NCBI GenBank assembly: GCA_964022115.1 | Contig: CAXIBC010000005.1 | Location: 1 to 64,000 of the forward strand | Length of the DNA stretch: 64,000 nucleotides | From: Oleispira sp964022115 | GTDB taxonomy: Bacteria > Pseudomonadota > Gammaproteobacteria > Pseudomonadales > Oceanobacteraceae | Reading direction: 5' to 3' | In this document: positions 7,325 through 15,410 of the stretch, piece after piece | Layout of the letters: each line of letters begins with the position of its first letter | How positions within the stretch are numbered: position 1 is the first letter of the stretch | Notes under the pieces: model-generated | Told to the model about the DNA's origin: nothing | Database searches by the model: none | What the model saw: the letters and a program-made list of their open reading frames with translations, nothing else | Program-made: the position numbers and the translations under genes

Positions 7325-9712
7325 ATCGTTATTAGAAACGTCGGCGATTTGCTTAAGTCGATTAATAACTTCGTAATTAATGCTGCCTTTGGTGAAATAA
7401 TGATTTTTGCATTCTTCTCCTACTTCTCTATCCATTAATAATACCAAAGCTTCTTCAACTTGCTTGATGCCATATATCGAGAAGTTACCGGCCTCTACGG
7501 CATCAACGACTTCTTGTTTAAGGGCTAGATTGCGAATATTAGCATAGGGGATAATAACCCCATGTTCGCCGTTTAAGCCCCGCGCTTTACAGAGGCGGAA
7601 GAAGCCTTCAATTTTTTCATTAACCCCACCAATCGCTTGCACCTCGCCGTATTGGTTGATCGATCCGGTAATCGCAAAGGTTTGCTTTAGGGGTTGGTGT
7701 ATGAGTGCGGAAATTAGGCAGCAAAGCTCCCCGAGTGACGCGCTATCTCCATCGACGTAACCATACGATTGCTCCATCGCTAAGTTGGCTGAAATCGCTA
7801 ATGGAAAGTCTTGGGCGTATTTGTGCCCAAGGTAGCCTGAGAGGATCATGATGCCTTTCGAGTGTATGGCTTGGCCTAGGTTGGCTTCACGTTCGATATC
7901 CACAATGCCACGAGTGCCAGGGTATACCGTCGCACTGATGCGAGCAGGTGTGCCAAAGCTGGTATCGCCTATAGTCATAACCGTTAAACCATTAACCTTA
8001 CCAATGGCTTCACCTTCCGACTCAATTAGGATGACATTATCCAGCATCTGCTGGTGGATGCGGTCGTAGATTCTGCCGGTGCGCTCTTCCTTGGCGAGTA
8101 GTGCTTGATTGATATGCTGCTCTGTTATTAAGCGGCTGCTATCTTGTTTGCGTAAAAACTCTGCTTCGGCTAATAATTCAAATAGATCGCCTATACGCGC
8201 GGTTAGGTAGTGCTGGTCTTCTGCTAAGCGTGAGCTGTGCTCTACTAAGCGGGCAATGCCGGTATCGCTCAGGTCGCCATAGTCTTGTTCATCTATTCGG
8301 CTTTTTAGTAAGCGAGAGAAGGCATGGATGTGCTCACTGGTGCGAGGGATCTCACTATCAAAATCCACTAGGGTTCTGAATAGTTCATTAAAATCTTCGT
8401 CGTATTCTTGCAGTAAGTAATAGACATTGCGTGAGCCAATTAAAACCAGCTTGATATTGAGTGGGATCACTCCCGGTAATAACGTCGTCGTAGAAACCAG
8501 ACCGAGTTCGGAGTAGGGGGACTCCATTTTAAGTTGCTGGGACTTTATTGCACGCTTGAGTGCGTCCCAAACCATAGGTTCTGCTAGTAATTTTTCAGCA
8601 TCTAGTATGAGGTAGCCACCATTGGCTTTGTGTAAAGCCCCTGGGCTAATTTTACGATAGTTGGTGGTTAAAGCGCCTTGATCACTGGAAAACTCAATGC
8701 GTCCAAAAAGATTGCCGTAACTGGGGTGGGGTTCATAGATTACCGGAGCACCTTCGCTATCATCATGGCAGACGGCAATGTTAGGCTGCAAGGTCTCTTC
8801 TAGGATGGTGCGCTTAACATATTCATCACGATTTTCAGAGATACGTTCATCCAGTAATTCTTCCAAAATGATCTTTGGTAGATGTTCACGCATGGTGGCT
8901 AAGAATTTTAATACCGTTGGAAAATCTTGATAGCTTTCTTCAATCGGCTCTAATAGCGGGGTTAGCGCTTCGTTGATGGTATCTTGATTTAACGAGCGTA
9001 ATTCGTTGGTGGATTCACGCTTCCATTGTGGCAGCTCTGATAAGGCTTCATTTAAATATTGCTCTAATATTGCAATGTTTTGATGAAAGGCTTCACGTTC
9101 GGGTTCTGCCAGTTGGGCGAACTCAGATTCATCCAGTGCTTTACCTTCTTTCAGTGGCGTAAAACTGATGGCGGAAGAATCTCTGTAGACGGCGGTATTG
9201 GCTTTTAGTGCTTCTTTTTCGACCAGTTCTAGCGCTTTATCGTATTTGCGATTAAAAGCATGGTCTATGGTCGACTTTTGTTGTTGGTAGCTGGGGTGTT
9301 CAAAAACCGCCGGAAAGGTCGCTAATAAGTTGTTAATGAGCTCATCGAGAATGGCCTTGAACGCGTTGGCCTTGGTGGGTGGCAGCTCTAATACCTTTGG
9401 CTCTCTGGGGTTGGCGAAGTGGTTGACGTAGCACCAGTCACTAGGGGCTTGCTGTTGCGCGGCTTGTGCTTTCAGATATTTGCGTATGTAAGAGGAGCGG
9501 CCAGTGCCGCTATCCCCCATGGCATAAATATTGTAGCCTGGGCGGTCCATGGCAATGCCAAAGCGAATGGCATTTTCAGCGCGTTCTTGTCCTAAAACAC
9601 CATTGAAGGGTTGCAGCTCAGCAGAGCTTTTAAAAGCGAGTTTGCCTGAGTCTATGCGGGTTGAAACTTGATCTGCGGTTAACGAGCTTGGTTTGTTACC
9701 AGCTGTGGGCAT
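7304..9712 (-). CDS. Lon-family ATP-dependent protease (YcbZ/LonB-like, AAA_32 + Lon_C)
   Basis: 802 residues. The N-terminal half is an AAA-like ATPase with a P loop at about residues 66-75 reading GDSGTGRSS; the usual Walker lysine is arginine here. A coiled, charged middle follows (residues 120-300). YLILDAEKLL is a Walker B-like region, and a C-terminal S16 peptidase domain has the catalytic Ser in YVDGDSASLGELC (about residue 655) and the catalytic Lys in GGVNEKIEGF (about 700). It probably degrades or remodels cytoplasmic proteins; substrates are not known from sequence. It differs from Lon itself in lacking the Lon N-terminal domain. AAGGAA precedes the ATG by about seven bases. Confidence 0.9.
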   Translation of the reverse strand: MPTAGNKPSSLTADQVSTRIDSGKLAFKSSAELQPFNGVLGQERAENAIRFGIAMDRPGYNIYAMGDSGTGRSSYIRKYLKAQAAQQQAPSDWCYVNHFANPREPKVLELPPTKANAFKAILDELINNLLATFPAVFEHPSYQQQKSTIDHAFNRKYDKALELVEKEALKANTAVYRDSSAISFTPLKEGKALDESEFAQLAEPEREAFHQNIAILEQYLNEALSELPQWKRESTNELRSLNQDTINEALTPLLEPIEESYQDFPTVLKFLATMREHLPKIILEELLDERISENRDEYVKRTILEETLQPNIAVCHDDSEGAPVIYEPHPSYGNLFGRIEFSSDQGALTTNYRKISPGALHKANGGYLILDAEKLLAEPMVWDALKRAIKSQQLKMESPYSELGLVSTTTLLPGVIPLNIKLVLIGSRNVYYLLQEYDEDFNELFRTLVDFDSEIPRTSEHIHAFSRLLKSRIDEQDYGDLSDTGIARLVEHSSRLAEDQHYLTARIGDLFELLAEAEFLRKQDSSRLITEQHINQALLAKEERTGRIYDRIHQQMLDNVILIESEGEAIGKVNGLTVMTIGDTSFGTPARISATVYPGTRGIVDIEREANLGQAIHSKGIMILSGYLGHKYAQDFPLAISANLAMEQSYGYVDGDSASLGELCCLISALIHQPLKQTFAITGSINQYGEVQAIGGVNEKIEGFFRLCKARGLNGEHGVIIPYANIRNLALKQEVVDAVEAGNFSIYGIKQVEEALVLLMDREVGEECKNHYFTKGSINYEVINRLKQIADVSNNDKSSPRD

Positions 9713-9804
9713 GAAGATTCCTTATCTTGTGCATATTCAAAATGATCTATCTTCTAAGTTAGGGCTACGCGGGTCTTTTGGCAAGAGAGAATCGTGATTG
9801 TGTA

Positions 9805-9832
9805 TTGCTTTTTTTGTCCTTATTCGGATAAT
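9805..9832 (+). promoter_or_regulatory. Sigma70 promoter of the ybfE-like gene
   Basis: TTGCTT (9805-9810), a 16-bp spacer and GATAAT (9827-9832) predict a start near 9839. An in-frame ATG at 9831 lies inside the -10 box, so the coding start must be the ATG at 9861. The promoter is nearly identical to the one before the 4.5S RNA gene. Confidence 0.6.
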
Positions 9833-9860
9833 GGCCGGCTCACAAGTATTTATTGCCACT

Positions 9861-10130
9861 ATGTCTATTCAAACCGAAGATCGAACAACGATCGATATGT
9901 TTTCGCGCCCTGAGCGTGGAAGACCTAAAACCAGTCCTTATGATCGCAGTACTCAATTGAAGCTGAGTAAGCGTTTGCAGCGCAATCGTGATAAGCATAA
10001 AGGCATGCGCCGAGTAGAAGTAAAGTTGAATGCCGACGTGGTAGAAGTATTAGACAATCTTGCAGCTGAGCTAGGCCTTTCTCGTGCGGAAGTGATCGAA
10101 AATGGCTTAATGCGCCTGCTGGAAAATTAA
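9861..10130 (+). CDS. ybfE: YbfE-like ribbon-helix-helix protein (LexA-regulated family in E. coli)
   Basis: 89 residues from the ATG at 9861, which fits both family start (xxDRTTxDxF, then RGRPKTxP) and the promoter position. The C-terminal 45 residues (RRVEVKLNADVVEVLDNLAAELGLSRAEVIENGLMRLL) form a strand-helix-helix like CopG/Arc DNA-binding proteins. E. coli YbfE is known as a LexA-regulated gene of unknown function. I found no CTGT-N8-ACAG SOS box around this promoter, so SOS control is not supported here. There is no clear Shine-Dalgarno sequence. Function is unknown beyond likely DNA binding. Confidence 0.83.
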   Translation: MSIQTEDRTTIDMFSRPERGRPKTSPYDRSTQLKLSKRLQRNRDKHKGMRRVEVKLNADVVEVLDNLAAELGLSRAEVIENGLMRLLEN

Positions 10131-10167
10131 GGGGTTTTATTAAAATACTCTAAGTTGTTAATTTGGC

Positions 10168-10195
10168 TTGCTTTTTTTATTCTGATGAGGATAAT
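10168..10195 (+). promoter_or_regulatory. Promoter of the 4.5S RNA gene
   Basis: TTGCTT (10168-10173), a 16-bp spacer and GATAAT (10190-10195), then a GC-rich GCGGCC discriminator. Predicted start near 10202 leaves about 34 nt of 5' leader before the mature RNA, as expected for an RNase P-processed precursor. Confidence 0.65.
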
Positions 10196-10235
10196 AGCGG
10201 CCAGCATTTAAGCATCGCTTAAATTGCAGCTTTAT

Positions 10236-10347
10236 GGTGGCCCTTATCGGTCCCTTCGCAACGAGAAACCGCAAACCCCGCCAGGCCCGGAAGGGAGCAA
10301 CGGTAGTGGTGGATTCGTGTGCCGAGGTGTGGCTGGTAGGGGTCATC
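10236..10347 (+). ncRNA. ffs: 4.5S / SRP RNA (bacterial small type)
   Basis: About 112 nt. The apical domain has the invariant CAGGCCCGGAAGGGAGCA tetraloop and Ffh-binding region and, on the return strand, GUGUGCCG followed by GGCUGGUAGGGG. The ends GGUGGCCC and GGGGUCAUC close the long hairpin with G-U pairs. The RNA binds Ffh and FtsY to target inner-membrane proteins during translation. No intrinsic terminator is obvious before dnaX at 10451; the 100 nt between are AT-rich and show nothing else. Confidence 0.95.
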
Positions 10348-10450
10348 TCCAATCTCTATTTCGTAAATTCTCCTAGTTTTAATTGTTTCTGACTTTCGTC
10401 TCATTTCCCGCTATGATAACCAGTATGATCATATATTTGACGGATTTTTC

Positions 10451-12409
10451 ATGAGTTATCAGGTACTTGCACGTAAATGGCGTCCACGTTTCTTCGCTGA
10501 AATGGTGGGTCAAGAACATGTGCTGCGCGCCCTTATCAATGCTTTGAACGATCAGCGTTTACACCATGCTTACCTGTTTACCGGTACGCGCGGAGTAGGG
10601 AAAACGACGATTGCCCGTATTTTAGCTAAATGCTTGAATTGTGAGCAGGGGGTGAGTGCGACTCCGTGTGGTGAGTGTTCTTCTTGCCGAGAGATTGCCG
10701 AAGGGCGTTTTGTCGATCTGATTGAGGTGGATGCAGCCTCCCGTACCAAGGTAGAAGATACTCGAGAATTATTAGATAACGTACAATATGCTCCGACTCG
10801 AGGCCGTTATAAGGTTTATTTGATCGATGAAGTACACATGTTGTCGACGCACAGCTTTAATGCCTTATTGAAAACCCTAGAAGAGCCTCCTGAGCACGTT
10901 AAGTTCTTATTAGCGACCACAGACCCGCAAAAGCTTCCGATCACAGTATTATCTCGCTGCTTGCAATTCAGTTTGAAAAATATGACCCCAGAACGTGTGG
11001 TCGGTTATCTCGAAAAAGTATTAAAAGCAGAAAATGTTCAATATGAAGAGCCTGCACTCTGGCAATTAGGGCGGGCAGCCCAAGGCAGTATGCGTGATGC
11101 GTTGAGCCTCACAGACCAAGCCATTGCTTATGGCCAAGGTGAGGTATTTGAACATCAAGTCAATGCCATGCTAGGGACGATTGACCGAGGTCGAGTATTT
11201 AAGTTGGCGGAAATCTTGGCGACGGGTCAGGTAGAAGAATTGCTGCAGCAGGTATCTGCGATGGCTGAGCATGGGCCTGATTATGATGAGGTGGTGCAGG
11301 CCTTAATGCAGTTATGGCATAAAGTGGCGGTTGCTCAGGTAGCCCCTAGCTCAGTCGATAATAGTGAGGGTGATAAGGCCGCTATTGTTCAATTGGCGGG
11401 GGCGATGCGAGCGGAAGATATTCAATTATTTTATCAAACGGCCTTAGTAGGGCGCAAAGATTTGCCTTTGGCTGCGGACCCTCGCCAAGGGTTTGAAATG
11501 ATTTTATTGCGTATGCTGGCCTTTAAACCCGTCAATAGTGCGCCTCTGCATCTCGATTTGGTCGGGTCGTTACAAGCACCGGGTAGTATTGAAGAAAAAA
11601 AGTTAATAGCTGACTCAGATGCTGCGCCTGAATCAGCTGACGTTGCCCCTATGCAGCCTTTTGACAGTTTTGTTCCGCCAGCGGTTGCTGCTCAGCCAGA
11701 AGTGATACCTCAGGTTATAGAGCAGGTTGTAGAGCAGGTTGTCGAGCAAGCGCCAGAGCCAGTAATTATCGCGGATGAGCCGGTAGTCTCAGAGTCAGTA
11801 GTCTCAGAGTCAGTAGTCTCAGAGTCAGTAGTCTCAGAGTCATCGGAAGCAGAACCAATAGCTATTGAGCCTGCTATTGCTCACCCTGCTATTGCTCATA
11901 AGGGCGCTGCGAATTTATTAGATAACCCTCTGCCGGTAACTGCGCCAAGTACTCAAGTTGTACAAGAAGAGCAGGATATCGTTGCTGAGGCAGTATTTGA
12001 TTTTGATTGGCAGCAGCTGTCTGGCCTTAATTGGTGGCAGTGGGTTAGGCATTTGCCGTTGGCCGGTATGCCGATGGCGATTGCGTTAAATAGTGCCTTA
12101 ATAAGTCGCCATGAAAATCAGTTGGTGATGGACGTAGACCCAGATCAGGGGGCATTATTTAATGATGCTCAGCGCCAGCGGATTGAACAGGTTTTATCTG
12201 ATACTACGGGGTTGCCGGTGCAGTTGATTATGCATGTGCAGGTGCCACGTGGAGAGACACCTCATCAGCGTAGGACCCGAATCATGGCCGAGCGCTTTGC
12301 TCAGGCTGAACATGGGATTATGGAAGATGAGATAGTTCAAGGTATTGTCGCTGAATTTGAGGCGCATATCATTGAAGGCTCAATTAGGCCGCTGGTGCTC
12401 AATCAATAG
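10451..12409 (+). CDS. dnaX: DNA polymerase III subunit tau (and gamma by frameshift)
   Basis: 652 residues. This is the clamp-loader ATPase that also tethers polymerase and DnaB helicase. Residues 1-360 hold the AAA+ core: P loop GTRGVGKTTIAR, the four-cysteine zinc module (CLNCEQGVSATPCGECSSC), Walker B YLIDEVHMLS and sensor TTDPQKLP. Residues 390-510 are a Pro/Val/Glu-rich linker with in-frame repeats (four VVSES units), and the last 150 residues form the tau-specific polymerase-binding domain (WWQWVRHLPLAGMPMAIALNSAL). A slippery site at codons 383-384 would give a 387-residue gamma, which ends just past domain III. The order ffs-dnaX-ybaB-recR is common in gammaproteobacteria. Confidence 0.97.
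   Translation: MSYQVLARKWRPRFFAEMVGQEHVLRALINALNDQRLHHAYLFTGTRGVGKTTIARILAKCLNCEQGVSATPCGECSSCREIAEGRFVDLIEVDAASRTKVEDTRELLDNVQYAPTRGRYKVYLIDEVHMLSTHSFNALLKTLEEPPEHVKFLLATTDPQKLPITVLSRCLQFSLKNMTPERVVGYLEKVLKAENVQYEEPALWQLGRAAQGSMRDALSLTDQAIAYGQGEVFEHQVNAMLGTIDRGRVFKLAEILATGQVEELLQQVSAMAEHGPDYDEVVQALMQLWHKVAVAQVAPSSVDNSEGDKAAIVQLAGAMRAEDIQLFYQTALVGRKDLPLAADPRQGFEMILLRMLAFKPVNSAPLHLDLVGSLQAPGSIEEKKLIADSDAAPESADVAPMQPFDSFVPPAVAAQPEVIPQVIEQVVEQVVEQAPEPVIIADEPVVSESVVSESVVSESVVSESSEAEPIAIEPAIAHPAIAHKGAANLLDNPLPVTAPSTQVVQEEQDIVAEAVFDFDWQQLSGLNWWQWVRHLPLAGMPMAIALNSALISRHENQLVMDVDPDQGALFNDAQRQRIEQVLSDTTGLPVQLIMHVQVPRGETPHQRRTRIMAERFAQAEHGIMEDEIVQGIVAEFEAHIIEGSIRPLVLNQ
11596..11638 (+). promoter_or_regulatory. 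Programmed -1 ribosomal frameshift signal in dnaX
   Basis: The heptamer A AAA AAG sits in the correct frame at 11596-11602. A five-base spacer follows, then a hairpin of 11 positions with one mismatch (AGCTGACTCAG 11608-11618 with CTGAATCAGCT 11628-11638, nine-base loop). In the -1 frame three codons (GTT AAT AGC) are read before TGA at 11611-11613. The predicted gamma is 387 residues. E. coli dnaX uses the same heptamer. I see only a weak G-rich upstream element (GGGTAG), not a clear internal Shine-Dalgarno stimulator. Confidence 0.85.
11783..11842 (+). repeat. Four 15-bp tandem units in the dnaX linker
   Basis: Four identical 15-bp copies encode VVSES each, in the flexible linker of tau. 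They are in frame and should be free to vary in number. A shorter EQVV repeat lies about 60 bp upstream. Confidence 0.9.
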
Positions 12410-12459
12410 AGCCGTGTGGATTATTAAAAAATTAATTAGTAAGTATAGAGGAAGACATC

Positions 12460-12786
12460 ATGATTAAAGGTGGAATGGGCAACTTAATGAAGCAAGCCCA
12501 GCAAATGCAAGAAAAAATGCAGAAAGCCCAAGAAGAGCTGGCAAATTCTGAAGTAACTGGTGAGTCTGGGGCGGGTTTGGTAAAGATTACCATGACGGGG
12601 CGTCATGACGTTAAACGGGTTGAACTGGATGACAGCATTATGAGTGAAGATAAAGAATTACTCGAAGACTTGCTGGCCGCCGCGGTTAATGATGCGGTGC
12701 GCAAAATAGAAGAGAAGAACCAAAGCCAAATGTCTTCTATGACGGCCGGCATGGGTTTACCACCAGGTATGAAGCTGCCTTTCTAG
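12460..12786 (+). CDS. ybaB: YbaB/EbfC nucleoid-associated protein
   Basis: 108 residues, the usual family length. It begins with a helical, Met/Gln-rich stretch (GGMGNLMKQAQQMQEKMQ), then a small beta sheet (GLVKITMTGRHDVKRVELDD), then helices and a Met/Pro/Gly-rich tail. Family members are DNA-binding dimers. GAGGAAG lies about six bases before the ATG. The position between dnaX and recR is conserved widely and suggests co-transcription. Confidence 0.95.
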   Translation: MIKGGMGNLMKQAQQMQEKMQKAQEELANSEVTGESGAGLVKITMTGRHDVKRVELDDSIMSEDKELLEDLLAAAVNDAVRKIEEKNQSQMSSMTAGMGLPPGMKLPF

Positions 12787-12826
12787 CGCTTTAAATCTTG
12801 TTCTTTAACTCTAGGGTTTTCAAATA

Positions 12827-13429
12827 ATGACGATGAAGCTGCCAGCTGCGTTGCAGCAGTTGATTGATTCTTTTCAAATTTTACCGGGTATTGGGCCTAA
12901 ATCGGCTCAGCGTATGGCCTTGTACTTATTGGAAAAAGATAGGCTTGGGGCTGAGCGCTTAAGTAATAGCTTGCTGCAAGCGATGGAAAGGCTAAATCAC
13001 TGTCAGTCGTGTCGTAATTATGCCGAGTCAGACTTGTGTCCTATTTGCAGTGATACTCAGCGCTCAACGGAATCCTTATGTGTGGTTGAGTCACCCTCGG
13101 ATGTCTTGGCGTTAGAGCAGGGGGTTGATTTTAACGGTCAATACTTTGTTTTGTACGGTCACTTATCCCCCATTGATGGTATTGGTCCGGCGGAATTAGG
13201 CCTAGCGGATTTAAAACGCAAGGTTGAGCAGCAAGGTATTAAAGAAGTGATTGTCGCTACCAACCCAACGGTTGAAGGTGAGGCAACCGCCCAGTTTATT
13301 ATGGATATGCTGTCATCAGAAGTGATCGTTAGTCGTATTGCTCATGGTATTCCTATGGGAGGTGAACTGGATCTCGTTGATGGTGGCACCTTGAATCATG
13401 CGTTATCTGGCCGTCGTGTGATGGTTTAA
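12827..13429 (+). CDS. recR: Recombination mediator RecR
   Basis: 200 residues, standard length. The N-terminal helix-hairpin-helix LPGIGPKSAQRMALYLL is followed by a zinc finger (CQSCRNYAESDLCPIC) and a Toprim domain (LCVVESPSDVLALE, GHLSPIDGIGP, ATNPTVEGEATA) and ends with a Walker B-like SRIAHGIPMGGELDLVDGGTL. RecR works with RecO/RecF to load RecA on gapped DNA. A second in-frame ATG two codons later is also possible as the start. Confidence 0.97.
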   Translation: MTMKLPAALQQLIDSFQILPGIGPKSAQRMALYLLEKDRLGAERLSNSLLQAMERLNHCQSCRNYAESDLCPICSDTQRSTESLCVVESPSDVLALEQGVDFNGQYFVLYGHLSPIDGIGPAELGLADLKRKVEQQGIKEVIVATNPTVEGEATAQFIMDMLSSEVIVSRIAHGIPMGGELDLVDGGTLNHALSGRRVMV

Positions 13430-13519
13430 TTTTATTCATGCTTGTGAGGCCGGTTGTTATGAGTTTTCGCTAGGGGCTCTTGCAGTGGGGACCGTAAGTA
13501 ATAAGAGAGTTTTAATATT

Positions 13520-14662
13520 TTGGATTCTATTCCACAGCCAATATGGATCACCACAGATAGTGATCTTGTGAAGTACTGCCAGCAATGGCAAGGGCAAGAA
13601 TTTATTGCACTGGATACTGAGTTTGTTCGTACTTCAACCTTTTTCCCGAAGGCCGGCTTAGTGCAGGTTGCTGACGCTGATGATTGCTATCTTATTGATC
13701 CGCTAACGATCACAGATTGGTCAAGCTTTGCCGAGCTCTTGGATGACCCTGGGTTAGTGAAGGTATTCCATGCCTGTTCAGAAGATTTAGAGGTCTGTCA
13801 CCGATTAACGGGTACGACCCCGTCACCGGTTGCGGATACGCAACTAGGTGCGGCGCTAGGCAGTCTTGGTGGTATTATGGGGTTTCAGCGTTTGGTAAAA
13901 GCCGTGCTGAATCTGGATATTGATAAGGGTGAAACACGTTCTGACTGGCTGCAAAGACCCTTACGACCAAAGCAAATCGAATATGCGGTAGCGGATGTTT
14001 ATTACCTGTATCAATGCTATCAACGTTTACTTGATTTGTTGACGGATATGGGGCGTTTAACTTGGTGGCAAGAGGATTGTCAGCGTCTATTAGATTTGGG
14101 CCAAATTAGTGACAATTATAGCCAGCAATATCGGAAAATTAAATTGGCTTGGAAGCTGCGCCCGCAAGAACAATATGTATTGCAACAAGTTGCTATCTGG
14201 CGTGAACAAATGGCCCGTGAATGGAATGTGCCACGATCTCAGGTAGTGGCGGATAATGTTTTGTGGAATATAGCGCGCTATCAACCGGAGCACTTAGGTG
14301 ACTTGGCTCGTGCAGGGATGAAGGCTCATGTTAGGCAGCGCTGTGGTGATCAGGTTCTGGAGTTGATTGCTGAGGCGCTCAAGGCCGACGAAGCCTTATG
14401 GCCAGACGCTTTGCAAAAGCCATTATCACCGCAAGCAGGAGAGTGGTTGAAAGGCTTGAAGAAAGCCGTGACAGTTCGCGCTGACAGTATCGACATTCCT
14501 GCGGATATGTTGGTTAAAAAGAAAACACTGGAAGCCTTGTTGCGATCTGGGTATCCTCGCGGCCCTTATAGGTTGCCTGAGCCGTTATTGGGCTGGCGTA
14601 AGAATGAAATTTCTGATGATTTGCTACGCTATTTAGCGCAAGCTGATACCAGTACTGTATAG
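13520..14662 (+). CDS. rnd: Ribonuclease D
   Basis: 380 residues. The DEDDy exonuclease domain shows ALDTEFVRTSTFFP (D, E), VFHACSEDLEV (D) and YAVADVYYLYQCY (D and Y). An HRDC domain follows (residues 200-290), and a second HRDC-like helical region ends the protein. RNase D trims the 3' ends of tRNA precursors and other small RNAs. The start is TTG at 13520, preceded by AAGAGAG and a T-rich stretch; the next in-frame Met is far inside the catalytic domain, so TTG is essentially forced. The E. coli rnd gene also begins with UUG. Leads into ycgL 17 bases later. Confidence 0.95.
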   Translation: MDSIPQPIWITTDSDLVKYCQQWQGQEFIALDTEFVRTSTFFPKAGLVQVADADDCYLIDPLTITDWSSFAELLDDPGLVKVFHACSEDLEVCHRLTGTTPSPVADTQLGAALGSLGGIMGFQRLVKAVLNLDIDKGETRSDWLQRPLRPKQIEYAVADVYYLYQCYQRLLDLLTDMGRLTWWQEDCQRLLDLGQISDNYSQQYRKIKLAWKLRPQEQYVLQQVAIWREQMAREWNVPRSQVVADNVLWNIARYQPEHLGDLARAGMKAHVRQRCGDQVLELIAEALKADEALWPDALQKPLSPQAGEWLKGLKKAVTVRADSIDIPADMLVKKKTLEALLRSGYPRGPYRLPEPLLGWRKNEISDDLLRYLAQADTSTV

Positions 14663-14679
14663 ATTTAAGATGGGCTATT

Positions 14680-14973
14680 ATGACAAAAGTGTTGTGTAAT
14701 ATTTATAAAAGTCGCCGTAAAGAAGAAACCTATCTTTATGTTTCTTTAAGCGATGATTTGTCGCGTATTCCAGAGGAGTTACTTGAGACTTTTGGTCGCC
14801 CAGAGCTAGTGACTAAACTGCTGCTGACGCCAGAGCGTAAGCTTGCCCGTATAGAAGCGTCTAAAGTTTTGGATTCGATTGCTGAAAAAGGCTTTTATTT
14901 GCAGTTGCCACCGCCTAAAGAAAACCTGGGTAGTGGTTTGGATCTTTTTTGTAAGCGAGATAAAAGCGAGTGA
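14680..14973 (+). CDS. ycgL: YcgL-domain protein
   Basis: 97 residues matching the YcgL family (DUF709): CNIYKSRRKEETYLYV, then SRIPEELLETFGRP, and the very conserved tail FYLQLPPPKENL. The biochemical role is not established. It sits between rnd and ycgN, as in many gammaproteobacteria, and its stop overlaps the GTG of ycgN (GTGA), which points to coupled translation. Confidence 0.92.
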   Translation: MTKVLCNIYKSRRKEETYLYVSLSDDLSRIPEELLETFGRPELVTKLLLTPERKLARIEASKVLDSIAEKGFYLQLPPPKENLGSGLDLFCKRDKSE

Positions 14974-15410
14974 GTGCAAAACCGTTTTGGGTAACGAAAA
15001 CCCTAAAGCAAATGTCAAAGCAAGAGTGGGAGTCATTATGTGATGGCTGTGCTCGCTGCTGTTTGCATAAGTTAGAAGACGAAGATACCGAAGAAGTGTA
15101 TTACACCGATATACATTGTCGATATCTGGATAAAAAAGATTGTTCCTGTACCGTTTATAAAACCCGTAATGAGAAAGTGCCTGAGTGTATTTGGTTAACC
15201 CCGGAGCAAGCGGAAAGCTTTCATTGGTTACCGGATACCTGTGCCTATCGCTTAATAGCTGAAGGCAAGCCCTTGTATGATTGGCATCCACTGATCAGTG
15301 GAGATCCTGATTCTGTGCATAAAGCTGAGATATCACTGCAAGGTAAAGGGATTGCGGATGATAAGGTGCCAGAGGAGGAGTGGCAAAGCCACATTATATG
15401 GAAAGCTTAA
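14970..15410 (+). CDS. ycgN: YcgN-family cysteine-cluster protein (UPF0260)
   Basis: 146 residues beginning at GTG overlapping the ycgL stop. Cysteines at CDGCARCCLHKLED, YTDIHCRYLD, DCSCTVY and VPECIWLTP resemble the YkgJ/YcgN zinc- or iron-sulfur-type cluster. FWVTKTLKQMSKQEWESLCDGC and LPDTCAYRLIAEGKPLYDWHPL are characteristic of the family. Function is unknown. Confidence 0.92.
   Translation: MSAKPFWVTKTLKQMSKQEWESLCDGCARCCLHKLEDEDTEEVYYTDIHCRYLDKKDCSCTVYKTRNEKVPECIWLTPEQAESFHWLPDTCAYRLIAEGKPLYDWHPLISGDPDSVHKAEISLQGKGIADDKVPEEEWQSHIIWKA

Noticed and set aside
9713..9860. LexA box for the ybfE-like gene
   Set aside because: No CTGT-N8-ACAG or close variant in the region; the E. coli link cannot be carried over.
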